Shown here in pieces: positions 30,072 to 40,044 of a stretch of 64,000 nucleotides of DNA. Within the stretch, counting starts at the first letter, position 1. Each line of letters opens with the position of its first letter. A model generated the notes under the pieces. The model did not search any database. It was not told the origin of the DNA and saw only the letters and a program-made list of their open reading frames with translations. Position numbers and translations under genes: made by a program. The stretch is from the NCBI GenBank assembly GCA_964035575.1, contig OZ037844.1, forward strand, positions 1,054,001 to 1,118,000, in the 5' to 3' direction. Source of the DNA: Rhynchopus sp. YZ270_cl-10. Lineage: Eukaryota; Euglenozoa; Diplonemea; Diplonemida; Diplonemidae.

Positions 30072-30789
30072 TAAAGGGGGGGTCGACGTATTATGTAGGA
30101 GCGGGTATTATGCTAGCATAATACCCGCACGCTTTTTGAGGCAATTTTAACTTTTCATTTTGAATTTTTTTAAATTTAACCTCCAATTTACCCTTACAGT
30201 CCCGGCTATTTTGCATAGGCTCTTAAATGGGTAGTTTGTATTTATACGGGTTTCTATTTCGTGAATATTTAATTTATTTTTTTAGCGCCGCAAATTTTGC
30301 CAAATAATTATTTAATTTTTGTGGCGGGCCCGCTAGGGCCCGCCATGTCTGCCTGCGGCGCGACCGTAGGGAGCGCCGCAGGCAGACGGTACGGTACAGA
30401 AGCTGAGGCAGGGTGGGGAGGGGCGGCGTCGGAGGAGGAGGAAAAGGGTGGTTTACTTTATTTTTATGAAGGTTATTTTTTGAGGGGTGGGGTGCTGCTT
30501 TTTCTACAGGGTAGATCCTTATTTTCGCTAAAAACGCTGAAAATCCCAGATTTATTTTCGTTTTTTTCCTTTTTTTTTCTCTCCCGTTTTTGAAATTTTT
30601 CGGCGCAGGCCTGACCCTACCGGTTTGTCCGCGAGCGAAGCGAGCGGAAAAAATGAGTGACGGTCTAAAAAAAAATCTAACAAGCAGGTTGGTACCGTAC
30701 TGAGGCAGAATAGTGGTGTTTTTTGACACATCTCAGCTGTCGTAGAACTAGACCCCAGGGGATAATATAGGTTTTGGGGGTTTTCGCTG

Positions 30790-31116
30790 AAACTCGGTCG
30801 AGCCCAACCCAGCTCGTTAGGGCCTCCGGCGGAATGTGAGAATTCCTCGGTTATCCTACTGCGGAGTTCGGCACTGCATTGATATTTGCACCAGGCACAC
30901 GCAGTGACCTCAGTATATTTACAAAAAGAAACGGCGGTCGTGGCACCCATGGCGAAGCCACGGTACGCAACATTTCTAAAATTGCGCTCAAAATTGCAGA
31001 TATTTACTGCCAAACTAGTCATGGGAAGGGTGGGTTGCAATCTTGCGCCGCAGGCACGGTACGCTACTTTTTTTCTTTCGCATGCTTCCTTTTCCTTCGG
31101 CGTTTGACCAATTAAA
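30790..31116. repeat. GTACG-type dispersed repeat, long copy 1
   Basis: It shares with 46617-47006 the words ACTCGGTCGAGCCC, CCTCCGGCGGAATGTGAGAA, GCGGAGTTCGGCACT, TTGATATTTGCACCAGGCAC, GCCACGGTACGCAACATTTC and CGTTTGACCAATT. Near its start AGCTCGTTAGGG and GAGTTCGGCACT, about 50 bp apart, loosely resemble tRNA A and B boxes, so a tRNA-derived SINE is possible. Confidence 0.75.
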
Positions 31117-31953
31117 TCGCATTCTGGCTGTGACCCTTGTCGGACACTGCGCCCTCTGACAAGGGTAATACTTTCTAGAAACATTCTGAAAAAAAGTGGT
31201 AGTGCCCGGCATTAGCAAGAAAATTTCCAAAATTAAATAGGTAGTGCCGATGCACCAGCAGTTTGGGTAGGCGAGACAGCATGGGTGAACCTCCGCGAGC
31301 GCAGCGAGCGGAAATTTTTTTTCGCAGTTTTTGGGAAAAGTTCAAAATCCCACCAAAAATTAAGTGGGGATTTTCGACAACAATACTGGGGCCCCTATGG
31401 GTTTTTGGATTTTGGCCTAACAGTGTTGTGTTTCTGCCTTGGTCCGGTTGAAGTCTTTATTACTGGATCTCATACTCCGTACAGGTGACCCATACCCGAC
31501 CTTTAACACACATGCACTTCTTCGAAACCTCCACCCTCAGCACCAACCTTTTTACAATGGTCCGCTTTGCGGGTTTGCGGACATAGTAATTGTGTTCTTC
31601 AAGGTTATGCTTCAAAATCGTCTTATGCAAGGTGACACTGAGAATTGACACTCATTGGTCCTTGTCTTATGAACTGAAGACAAATATTAAAGGGGCATTA
31701 AGGGGCGGGCCGAAGGCCAGCCAAAAAAAACGGTAGCGAACTTTTATTTTTTTTTCCTTTTGGTTTCCCCCTTATTTTGACTTTCCGGATCGATTGCGGA
31801 CCGTGGTGGTGCCACTCTGTGCCTGGAAATTAGTAGGTAACCAAAAAAATGGGCCAGAGAAAAAAGGAAAAAAAAAAAGGAAAAAAAAATAAAAAATCTC
31901 GAATCCTTATTTTCACTTTCGCTAAGGATCTACCCTGTTTTTCTAAATTGCTT

Positions 31954-31988
<35 letters not shown>

Positions 31989-31990
31989 AA

Positions 31991-32035
31991 AACTTGGTTG
32001 TATTAGTGTAGACACCCGAGGATGAACTCCACTAT
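31991..32035. repeat. 45-bp dispersed repeat, copy 4 (variant)
   Basis: ACTTGGTTGTATTAGTGTAG is followed by ACACCCGAGGATGAACTCC and ACTATAC. It shares the second half with the copy at 9139. A long T-run precedes it, and it lies inside the 2.5-kb TIR element. Confidence 0.7.
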
Positions 32036-32059
32036 ACTTTTTTTTAAAATAGTTAAGAG

Positions 32060-32219
32060 ATGAAAAGGTGACTGGCTGACGACACTCCGGACCGGCAGCG
32101 ACATTCTCTACCAGCGCCACGTCTTCAGCCTGCGCCTCGGCCACCTCAATAGCCTCTGCGGCCATCCTTCCCGCCATTTCGAGGGCAATGTCGATCGGAT
32201 GTGTGGATGTTCCGCTCAT
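32060..32219 (-). other. Small open frame in the TIR element
   Basis: From the ATG at 32219 the frame reads MSGTSTHPIDIALEMAGRMA, then an Ala/Glu-rich helix (AEAIEVAEAQAEDVALVEN) before entering low-complexity DNA. Its composition is protein-like, unlike the surrounding poly-A. It may be a small element-encoded or captured peptide. I do not assign a function. Confidence 0.25.
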
Positions 32220-32714
32220 ATTATAGTTTTGTGAAGGAGTGTGTGGGCGAAGTGGGCGAGTGTGTGTGGGTGAAGGAGTGTCTGTGGGGTTAACGGTAGT
32301 AAACTGGGTTTCGTGGGTCACTAATAAGCGAGGTTTTTATCTTGAATAATTAATTAATTTTTGGCGGCTTCACGAAATAGAAACCCAGATTATTATAGTC
32401 GGGACTGTATGTAGGGGGGCGGAAGGGGAAGGGGCACCAAAATTAGGAATAATCGAAAGAAAAAATACAATTTAACCTACATAGTGCTTACATAGTGCTA
32501 ACATAAGCCCCGACATAGTGCTTACACAATGCTTACATAATAACAGGTTCAGATTAAAAATCTTAACGAAAATTCTCAAAAATTTTAAAATTGAGCTATC
32601 ATAATACGTCGACCCCCCCTTTAAACCGGCCTCACCACTCACGTCAAGTAGCCGACACACACAAAGGGGGGAATTTCAAAGAAAACAATGATTCAGCTCA
32701 AGAGCCGCAGACAA

Positions 32715-35700
32715 TCAGGAAGGCTGTATTCCCACTGCGGTCACCTCAGACGCGTTCGTGGAGTGCTCGAGAAGAATCTGCGCCACACGATGTCCATGTC
32801 GACGTGATGCGACGTGCAACGCAGTCTCGCCCCCATTAGCTGCGTGATGCACATCCACTTCCGGCAAGCCAATAAGATAGCGCATAATCTCGGTGTGTCC
32901 AAAATGTGCTGCAAGGATGAGACACGTGTTACCTGCGATGTCTGTGGCACGCACTCCCGCACCTGCTTCGACCAACATCTTCACCTTTGCCACATCCCCG
33001 TTCTCGCAAGCCACAAGCAGAGGCGAACGACCCAAGTTGTTCCTTGCCTCGATGTCTGCCCCTCCATCAATCAGCACCTGCACCACATCGGGATAATATC
33101 TCTTTGCTGCCCAGTGCAACGCAGTCATCCCGTTCTCATCTGCGTGATTCACGTCCACCTCCGGCAAGCCCACAAGATAGCGCATCAGCTCGAGTCCTTC
33201 CTGCAATGAACATCCACACCACACCCCTTTGATAAGACAGGTGGCGCCTTTGTTATCAGCAGCTTGCACATCCGCACCTGCGCCGACCAACACTTTCACT
33301 ATAGCGAGATGCCCTGAAGAGCTCGCAAAGAGCAGAGGTGTACTACCCACGTTGCTCCTTATTTCCATGTCTGCCCCTCCATCAATCAGCGCCTGCACCA
33401 CATCGGGATGTACTCCCTGCTGTATCGCACAGAACAGTGCTCTTCGGCGGTTGCGCACTTCATCCACATCCACCTGTGGCAAGCCTGCAAGGTAGCGCAC
33501 CGTCTCAGTGTGTCCTTGAATCACTGCGAGCAGAAGACAGGAGTCTCTTCTCTTGTCTGCTTCAGCCACTGCTGCGCCTGCTTCGACCAACATCTTCACA
33601 CTCACGACATCATCACCAAGGCTCGCACACTCCAGAGGCGAGTGACCCCAACTGCCCTTTGTCTCGATGTCTGCTCCTGCATCAATCAGCACCTGCACCA
33701 CATCTGGATGTCCTTCCTGCACTGCACTGTACAATGCAGTGTGGTTGTTCCTTGCTTGGTAATTGACTTCCACCTCCGGCAAGCCCACAAGATAGCGCAC
33801 AGTCTCGGTGTGTCCATGATGTGCTGCAAGGATAAGACACGTCTGTCCTATGTTGTCTTGTGTGACACGCACTCCCGCACCTGCTTCGACCAACATCTTA
33901 ACAATGTCGAGCTTGCCTAAAGTACTAGCCACAAGCAGAGGTGCACAACCCAAGTTGTCCCTTCTCTCGATGTCTGCCCCTGCTCCAATCAGCACCTGCA
34001 CCACATCGGGGTGTCCTTCCTCCACCGCATTCTGCAACGCAGTTTGGTTGTTCATTCCTTGGTGATGCACGTCCACATCCTTCAAACCCACAAAATACCG
34101 CACAGTCTCGGTGTGTCCAAAATGTGCCGCAAGGATCAGACACGTGTCTCCATCGTTGTCTGTGATACGCACTCCCGCACCTGCTTCGACCAACATCCTG
34201 GCAACTTCAAGTCCCCCACACTCGCTCGCACACAGCAGAGGCGAACGACCCAAGTTGTCCCTTCTCTCGATGTCTGCCCCTGCTCCAATCAGCACCTGCA
34301 CCACTTCTGCACGTTTTCGGAGCACTGCGCCGTGCAACGAGGTCATCCCGTTCTCACCTGCGTGATTCACATCCACCTCTGGCAAGCCCACAAGATAATG
34401 CACCATATCGGTGTGTCCACCATTCGCAGCAAGCGTAAGACATGTGGCACCTTTGTTGTCTGTGACACACACTCCTGCACCTGCTCCGATCAACATCTTC
34501 ACAATATCGAGCTTGCCGAACATGCTTGTCAAGAGCAGAGCTGAACGCCCGTCCTTGTTCTTAGTCTCCACGTCTGCCCCTGCTGCAATGAGCTCCTGCA
34601 CCAGGTCGGGATACGGTAGCCGCACTGCGAAGTGCAACGCAGTCTCGCCACAGCTATTTACATGATTCACATCCACCTCCGGCAAGCCCACAAGATAGCG
34701 CACAGTGTCAACGTAGCGAGCAGGCGCCTTAGTGCTCAGAGACGTCGAGTCTTGCTCATCTGGGGACTCAAGTTTCGGTACCGGTGCCTGTGCTGCCACA
34801 CTCGACTCTTCACTCATTCGTGTATCTTCCGTAAGTCCAGGCATTGCGGATTTGGCCACGTCGCGATGAGAGTTGTCACCTTGGGACGTCGTCGCTTGCA
34901 CCGTGACCCGTTCCTCCGGTGGCAAGCGAAACAAAGAGCGCAATAAATTGCGTACATTCTCTTCTTGAGCAACTGCTGCTGCAATGGTAAGACATGTGTC
35001 ACCCTTGTTGTCTGTGACACACACTCCCGCACCTGCTTCGACCAACATCTTCACAATATCGAAGCTCCCTGACCTGCTTGCCAAGAGCAGAGGTGAAGAC
35101 TTGTCCTTGTTATTTGCCTCGATGTCTGCCCCTGCATCGATGAGTTCCTGCACCACACCGGGAAACTGTTGCTGTACTGCGAAGTGCAAAGCAGTGTAGC
35201 CGTCAGCATCTGGATGACTGACTTCTACATCCTTCAAGCCGGCAAGATAGCGTACAGTCTCGGTGTGTCCAAAATATGACGCAAGGGTAAGACACGTGCG
35301 TCCTTTGTTGTCTGTGGCACGCACTACCGCACCTGCTTCGACCAACATCTTCACAATGTCAGGCATGTCCATACAGCTAGCCACGAGCGGAGCTGAACGC
35401 CCGTCCTCACCCGTTCTGTCCAGTTCTGCCCCTGCATCAATTAACACCTTCACTATGTCTTGATGCTTTTCAACGACTGCTAAGTGCAACGCAGTCAGGT
35501 TAAGATCTTTGCAACCTAGTTGATTCACGTCCACTTGCGGCAGGCCCACAAGATAGCGCACAATCTCGGTGTGTCCATGATATGTCGCACGGAGAAGACA
35601 CGTCACTCCTTCTATATTTGAACCGCGCACACCCGCACCTGCTTCCACCAACATCTTCACAATGTCGAGATGCCCTGTGGTGCAAGCCAACAGCAGAGGT

Positions 35701-36785
35701 GAAGACCCTTCCTCGTCCTTTACCTCGATGTCTGCCCCAGCCTCAAACAGCACCTCAACCACACCTGGATGGTTTCGCATCACTGCAAAATGCAACGCAG
35801 TGTGGCCACAGTTCGTGTGATTCACGTCCACATCCTTCAAGCCAACAAGATAGCGCACAGTCTCGGTGTGTCCTGAAGCTGACGCCATGATAAGACATGT
35901 GTATCTCTGGCTGTCTGAGACACACACACCCGCACCTGCTTCGACCAACATCTTCACAATATCGAGATGACCTGCGATGCTTGCCAAGAGCAGAGGTGAA
36001 CGGCCATCTTTGCTCTTCGCCTCGATGTCTGCACCTGCATCAATGAGAAGACACACCACATCGGGAAACTGCTGCTGCACTGCGAAATGTAACGCAGTGT
36101 AGCCGTTGTTCTCTGAGTGATTCACGTCCACCTCTGGCAAGACCACAAGATAGCGCACAGTCTCGGTGTGTCCAAAATATGCCGCAAGCATAAGACACGT
36201 GCGTTCATGGTTGTCTGTGACACACACTCCCGCACCTGCTTCGACCAACATCTTCACAACTGCGATCTTGCCCGAAATGCTCGCCCTGAGAAGAGGTGAA
36301 CGTCCAACCTCATCCTTTGTCTCGATGTCTGCCCCTGCATCAATGAGCACCTGACACACTGCAGGGTCCGCCCACATGGCTGGACAGGGACGAGGTGTCG
36401 TACCTTGGGTCTCATCCTTGTGCCCGTGTGGGACAAACGCAACGTTGCTGCAGACTGACTTCCAATGCTGCAAGAGGACCTCCGTGCACGCAGTGTGGTC
36501 TGCGTGGATGCACTCACTCAGCAGCATCCCGAAGCCCATCTGCGTTGTCTCAACATACGGAAGAAGCAGTGCGAGGCATTCATCGTGGTTCCCTCTGCAT
36601 GCCTCATGCACAGCATCGAAGGCAACCGTTTTGCTGTCTGTGTCTGGGATGAGCTTCTCAAGTCCCACCCGCACGGCAGTCGTGTCGCCGTTCCTGGCAG
36701 CCTCCACCAAGACCGAGGCTGCAGAAACCTTTCTTCTCTTTGGTGCCTTCTCGTCAGGTGTGCTGTCTGTGTGTCGCTTCGACAT
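32715..36785 (-). CDS. Large ankyrin-repeat protein ANK3
   Basis: The intact frame gives 1356 residues from the ATG at 36785, chosen by homology with ANK1, ANK2 and ANK4. It has the basic motif KAPKRRKVS near residue 20, the conserved N-terminal region, then eleven three-repeat ankyrin modules (about 33 repeats). A non-ankyrin insert of about 85 residues after module five (LFRLPPEERVTVQATTSQGD to STSLSTKAPARYVDTV) is likely a flexible linker. The C-terminus ends GHRVAQILLEHSTNASEVTA and a short tail, as in ANK1. There are no membrane or catalytic motifs. It is the only one of the two duplicates (ANK2, ANK3) that is intact. Ankyrin proteins of this size act as scaffolds or recognition proteins; the ligand here is unknown. 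Confidence 0.92.
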   Translation of the reverse strand: MSKRHTDSTPDEKAPKRRKVSAASVLVEAARNGDTTAVRVGLEKLIPDTDSKTVAFDAVHEACRGNHDECLALLLPYVETTQMGFGMLLSECIHADHTACTEVLLQHWKSVCSNVAFVPHGHKDETQGTTPRPCPAMWADPAVCQVLIDAGADIETKDEVGRSPLLRASISGKIAVVKMLVEAGAGVCVTDNHERTCLMLAAYFGHTETVRYLVVLPEVDVNHSENNGYTALHFAVQQQFPDVVCLLIDAGADIEAKSKDGRSPLLLASIAGHLDIVKMLVEAGAGVCVSDSQRYTCLIMASASGHTETVRYLVGLKDVDVNHTNCGHTALHFAVMRNHPGVVEVLFEAGADIEVKDEEGSSPLLLACTTGHLDIVKMLVEAGAGVRGSNIEGVTCLLRATYHGHTEIVRYLVGLPQVDVNQLGCKDLNLTALHLAVVEKHQDIVKVLIDAGAELDRTGEDGRSAPLVASCMDMPDIVKMLVEAGAVVRATDNKGRTCLTLASYFGHTETVRYLAGLKDVEVSHPDADGYTALHFAVQQQFPGVVQELIDAGADIEANNKDKSSPLLLASRSGSFDIVKMLVEAGAGVCVTDNKGDTCLTIAAAVAQEENVRNLLRSLFRLPPEERVTVQATTSQGDNSHRDVAKSAMPGLTEDTRMSEESSVAAQAPVPKLESPDEQDSTSLSTKAPARYVDTVRYLVGLPEVDVNHVNSCGETALHFAVRLPYPDLVQELIAAGADVETKNKDGRSALLLTSMFGKLDIVKMLIGAGAGVCVTDNKGATCLTLAANGGHTDMVHYLVGLPEVDVNHAGENGMTSLHGAVLRKRAEVVQVLIGAGADIERRDNLGRSPLLCASECGGLEVARMLVEAGAGVRITDNDGDTCLILAAHFGHTETVRYFVGLKDVDVHHQGMNNQTALQNAVEEGHPDVVQVLIGAGADIERRDNLGCAPLLVASTLGKLDIVKMLVEAGAGVRVTQDNIGQTCLILAAHHGHTETVRYLVGLPEVEVNYQARNNHTALYSAVQEGHPDVVQVLIDAGADIETKGSWGHSPLECASLGDDVVSVKMLVEAGAAVAEADKRRDSCLLLAVIQGHTETVRYLAGLPQVDVDEVRNRRRALFCAIQQGVHPDVVQALIDGGADMEIRSNVGSTPLLFASSSGHLAIVKVLVGAGADVQAADNKGATCLIKGVWCGCSLQEGLELMRYLVGLPEVDVNHADENGMTALHWAAKRYYPDVVQVLIDGGADIEARNNLGRSPLLVACENGDVAKVKMLVEAGAGVRATDIAGNTCLILAAHFGHTEIMRYLIGLPEVDVHHAANGGETALHVASRRHGHRVAQILLEHSTNASEVTAVGIQPS

Positions 36786-36947
36786 GGTTTTGAACTTCTC
36801 GTTAATGTGTGTTGTGATTTTCCTTTTTATGCGTGGGTTGTGAGGTGGGGAGGAGGGACACAAAGGAGACAAAGGAGGTGTCTGAAGACGTCACTTTCAG
36901 GCTGTCCTTCTTTTCTGCGTGTGGGCATCACTGACATATCTCAGATT
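36786..36947 (-). promoter_or_regulatory. Conserved 5' flank of ANK3
   Basis: It is nearly identical to the ANK2 flank, with GACGTCAC at 36887-36894. Homology stops abruptly near 36947 at CTCAGATT, which marks the edge of the duplicated segment. Confidence 0.45.
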
Positions 36948-37203
36948 CGAAGGAGGGTGTAGGTGATCATGTATTTCGTGTGGAAAATGTAGCACTTTTT
37001 TGTCGTGATCTTGGCTAAAGAAAGACTGCAAGGCTCTTCAGTGCGAGAGAAGAAGTGTGGCGTGCTTCTTGCAACTTGCATCACATCCGACCAGCCATTG
37101 CAGATGAAGGCAGACACAGCGAGGTCGACGTTCTTTTGCCACTCATCACAACTGAAAGGGGCACAACGCTTCAACTCGCCGCTCACAGTAGCAAGAACAA
37201 CTG
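36948..37203 (-). pseudogene. Possible coding fragment upstream of ANK3
   Basis: A minus-strand frame reads GSLPVVLATVSGELKRCAPF, SCDEWQKNVDLAVSAFICNG and WSDVMQVARSTPHFFSRTEE before fading into AT-rich DNA. The codons are C/G-rich at third positions, unlike the spacer on either side, and the upstream frame is closed. It looks like a fragment of an unrecognised gene left next to the duplication edge. A spliced gene is also possible. Confidence 0.3.
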
Positions 37204-38997
37204 GCAGACTGCCTTCTCACCCTCCACACGAAGCCGACCTTCCAAACTGATTGAAAGTGGCCCTTGTTGTTGCACTTCGTGACAGGGAGGAGTATTGAAG
37301 TGAGATTGCAAAACAAATGAATTTTTTTTTTCTTTTTCGTCTGCATTGTGAGCAGGGGACATTGGTAGTTTGAGATTTTGAAAAAAAAGCCGGTGTGAGC
37401 CAAAAAAGCCGGTGTGAGGCAATTTTTTTTTCCCCACGCATTTTTGGCAGAGACCTCCACAACTCTTTCCCCTCCGCGCCCTTGTCTAACCATATGGCAT
37501 CAAAACTTTTCTGGCGAAGCCACGGTACGCAACATTTCAAAAATTGTGACATAAAATCGCACGCTTTTATAGCCAAACTATGGTAAAGGTAGCTGTGACT
37601 ATGGCCTAGGGTAGAGCTGTGGGCTACCGCTCGTCATTTTTAGCTGCGCCGCAGGCGCACGGTACGCTACTTTTTTATGAGAGTTGCAAACATCTATTTC
37701 TTTTGATTGAACGGACCGATTGGTCTTTGTGGTGGGGTCACATGCACATAAGAAACCGCTACAGATGTGGTTGTAGCCTTGTATGAGGAGATAAAATTCA
37801 GAAAAAAATTCAAAAATCTGCCTTTTTCTTTTCTTTTTTTTTTTTCTCAAAATCCCACACCGGCTTAGCCGGTGTGGCCACACCGGCACACCGGCATACT
37901 AATGTCCCCTGATTGTGAGTCAAAGACACAAGTCTTTTCTGTTTTCTTTTTTTCCCATTTTTTTTTCTGAAACCTCGGGGAGCACGCGACTGCAACCCAA
38001 AGATCAGGACACGTTGCACTGTCACACATCTAAATGTAAGACTGAATCGAAGTTTCCTACTTCCTGTTACCGGTCCGTAGCAAGCCTCGGTTTTGCGCTC
38101 TGTTGACAATCACCAACCGAAAGCTGCCTATGTGTAAAGTCGCCCGAAGGCGTATGTACTGAAAAGATAGACGCAGATCGCCCTGAGCTCAATAAAGCTG
38201 GAGGAGGGGGTAATAACACCGATCAAAGACAGGAAGAAGGGGGGATGAAGAGGAAGGCAAAAATATTTTTTTTCTCCGTCAATTTTGTTGTGTTGACAAA
38301 AAAACACCCCATTTTACCTCACTTTCTAGGGGGGGGGGAAAAAAACATATTTTTGTAGACGGGCAAACACCTCTTACAGATGCAGGCACTAGAAATTTAA
38401 CCCTATACCTCCCAAGCCGTTTTTTCAAGCCACTTTTGAGTTTTTGTTTTTGGGGCTCTCCAACCGGTAAGGGGACCCCAGATGCAAATTTTTGATCGTA
38501 CCTGGCCGCAATTGAAAGATTTTGAACACGGCTTTCAATTCCATTTTTTTAAGTTTTTTTTCGAAAAAAAATGTTATCCCCGAAATGAGGTAAGCATAAA
38601 ATCCACTTTTTGGTTTTTGACTAATTCGGCCGGCCGAGGAAAACCCCGTAAATTATTGTTGTCCGAAAATGGCGTTATTTGAAAGATTGATCACAAAATC
38701 TTTTCAAAGAAAAAAAAATCGAGCAAAAAGTCCTAGTAGAACCCAACTTATATGAGTGCAGCTCTGTTAGCAGTCATGTCTAAAACTGGTTTCCTTAACG
38801 ATTTACACTGAAACATGTCTAAAAACGTAAAAAATGGGCGATTTTTCACAATTTGGGCATCTCCTGAGGTCGAAAGCCCCCAGAATGGGTCGGAACGACC
38901 CTGTGACCCGAAAATCCATGAAAAAAGCACCCCGAAATACGAAAAAACAGTGAAAATTCGGCTTACTGTGTGCTCTGCATAGGTCGTGTGTGTGGTA
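37204..38997. other. Repeat-rich spacer
   Basis: It contains a partial GTACG-type repeat (37500-37675), a palindromic cluster of CCGGTGTG words (37857-37893) and words shared with 8340 and 18190 (AAGTCGCCCGAAGGCG). From 38400 to 38980 diverged relatives of the 200-bp satellite and low-complexity DNA follow. No gene is supported. Confidence 0.5.
37500..37675. repeat. GTACG-type dispersed repeat, 5'-truncated copy
   Basis: CTGGCGAAGCCACGGTACGC at the left and GCGCCGCAGGCGCACGGTAC at the right match the 3' half of the long copies, with a small insertion in the middle (GGCCTAGGGTAGAGCTGTG). Confidence 0.7.
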
Positions 38998-40006
38998 AAG
39001 GGGGGGTGGACCTATTATCCGGGTAGACCTATTATCCCTAGGATAATAGGTCCCCCTGTTTTGGAGTTAAATTTTAACTTTTTAACTTTTGGGATGGTAA
39101 AAAAAATTTTATTAAAAATTTGGGGTGGGATTCTGGCGTTCGGCCAGTTTGCGTGCTCGCTTTCATGCCGGTTTTGCCAGCGCAGGCTGCAGCAAGGCCA
39201 TCTTCCTTCCTGGCGTTGCAGCTGGGGCAGAGGGTCTGAGGATGATGGTGGGGCTGGTTGGGCAGGTTGGGCTGCTTGTACTTCTGCTGCTGGGGCATCT
39301 ATCTCCATCACCTCAGAGTCCACAGGGCTGTCTGGCTGCTCCACCTCCAAGACCTCTTCCTTCACCTGCAGCAGCTCCTCCTTCACCTCCCCTTTGCGCA
39401 CCTTTGCCTTGTGCGTTGAACATCGCGTCCAGGCGCTTTTTTCCCTTAGGGAGGGCTTTTGGTGGCTTTGCTGCCAAAAGCTCGCATCGTCGTCCTCAGT
39501 CTCGTCGTCTTCAATCACCATCACGGCCTCCCTGTGAGCTTCCAGAGGTTCCGCAACACGTTAGCTAGCGCCGCAGGCGCACGGTACGCTACTTTTTCTT
39601 TCTCCATGCTGCATTCCCCCATTCCGGTTAAATTGAAGAAAATTGTCCCCTACGAGTAGAATTCTGTGGGGGGTAGGTGAGAGGCGGGTCGGAGCCCCCG
39701 CCCCTCACCTACCCCCACCCCAGCCCCAATCCAAAACCCAAATTACCTCCGTATGGACACGTATGGATTCTACCTTTTCAAAAATAATTCACGTATGGAT
39801 TTGCATACGTTCCACACGTGGAGCGTATCTCTGGTTTACAGGATTGTGCATGTTTAAGGGTAAAAAGGGGGGGAAAGAATGACCGGGATAGCAGCGGGAT
39901 AACAGCGGGATAGCAGCGGGATAATAACAATTTTTAATCGACTTAAAATTTGGTCTGAAAGCGAAAATCTGAAATTTTAGGGTGGATAATAGGTCCACCG
40001 TCCCTT
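38998..40006. mobile_element. TA-flanked TIR element, 1009 bp (copy A1)
   Basis: The ends are AAGGGGGGGTGGACCTATTA and TAATAGGTCCACCGTCCCTT, with TA outside both (38996-38997, 40007-40008). A hairpin at 39026-39052 repeats GACCTATTATCC in inverted order. Copy A2 at 60410-61419 differs at about five positions, so transposition was recent. The right part holds three to four GGGATAGCAGC repeats. It contains a 169-codon minus-strand frame and a tail of the GTACG repeat but no transposase. Confidence 0.93.
39015..39524 (-). CDS. Hypothetical 169-residue protein of TIR element A1
   Basis: The frame begins MMVIEDDETEDDDASFWQQS with a strongly acidic stretch, followed by a mixed Lys/Glu/Val helix (KVRKGEVKEELLQVKEE) and a Pro/Ala/Gln-rich middle (AAEVQAAQPAQPAPPSSSD). 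Its end reads into the terminal repeat. It is identical in copy A2. It shows no transposase motif. The last 30 codons are clearly TIR, so either a shorter spliced product is made or the frame is fortuitous. An overlapping frame encodes CPSCNARKEDG, weakly zinc-finger-like. It may be a captured host exon. Confidence 0.35.
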   Translation of the reverse strand: MMVIEDDETEDDDASFWQQSHQKPSLREKSAWTRCSTHKAKVRKGEVKEELLQVKEEVLEVEQPDSPVDSEVMEIDAPAAEVQAAQPAQPAPPSSSDPLPQLQRQEGRWPCCSLRWQNRHESEHANWPNARIPPQIFNKIFFTIPKVKKLKFNSKTGGPIILGIIGLPG

Positions 40007-40044
40007 TATGTTTTTGTGGTTTTGGTGGCAACTCGCCCCAGCAT

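Larger units (their letters stand above)
30074..32621. mobile_element. TA-flanked TIR element, 2548 bp, with a visible empty site
   Basis: The ends are AAGGGGGGGTCGACGTATTA and its complement. TA lies outside both ends (30072-30073, 32622-32623). The ANK2 3' flank has the uninterrupted site CCTAAACCGG, exactly the two flanks joined with one TA. A 28-bp perfect palindrome lies at 30101-30128, and a second pair of subterminal inverted arms joins 30198-30265 with 32372-32412 (CAGTCCCGGCTAT, GGTTTCTATTTCGTGAA). The interior includes a copy of the GTACG-type repeat and two GAGCG-palindromes. TA duplications point to the Tc1/mariner-like or a related TA-targeting superfamily. No transposase is encoded. 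Confidence 0.92.

Noticed and set aside
31830-32321. 163-codon minus-strand frame in the 2.5-kb TIR element taken as a transposase
   Set aside because: Most of it is Thr/Pro-rich start or poly-Lys/Phe read from homopolymer runs; only the central 50 codons look protein-like and no catalytic DDE motif is present.
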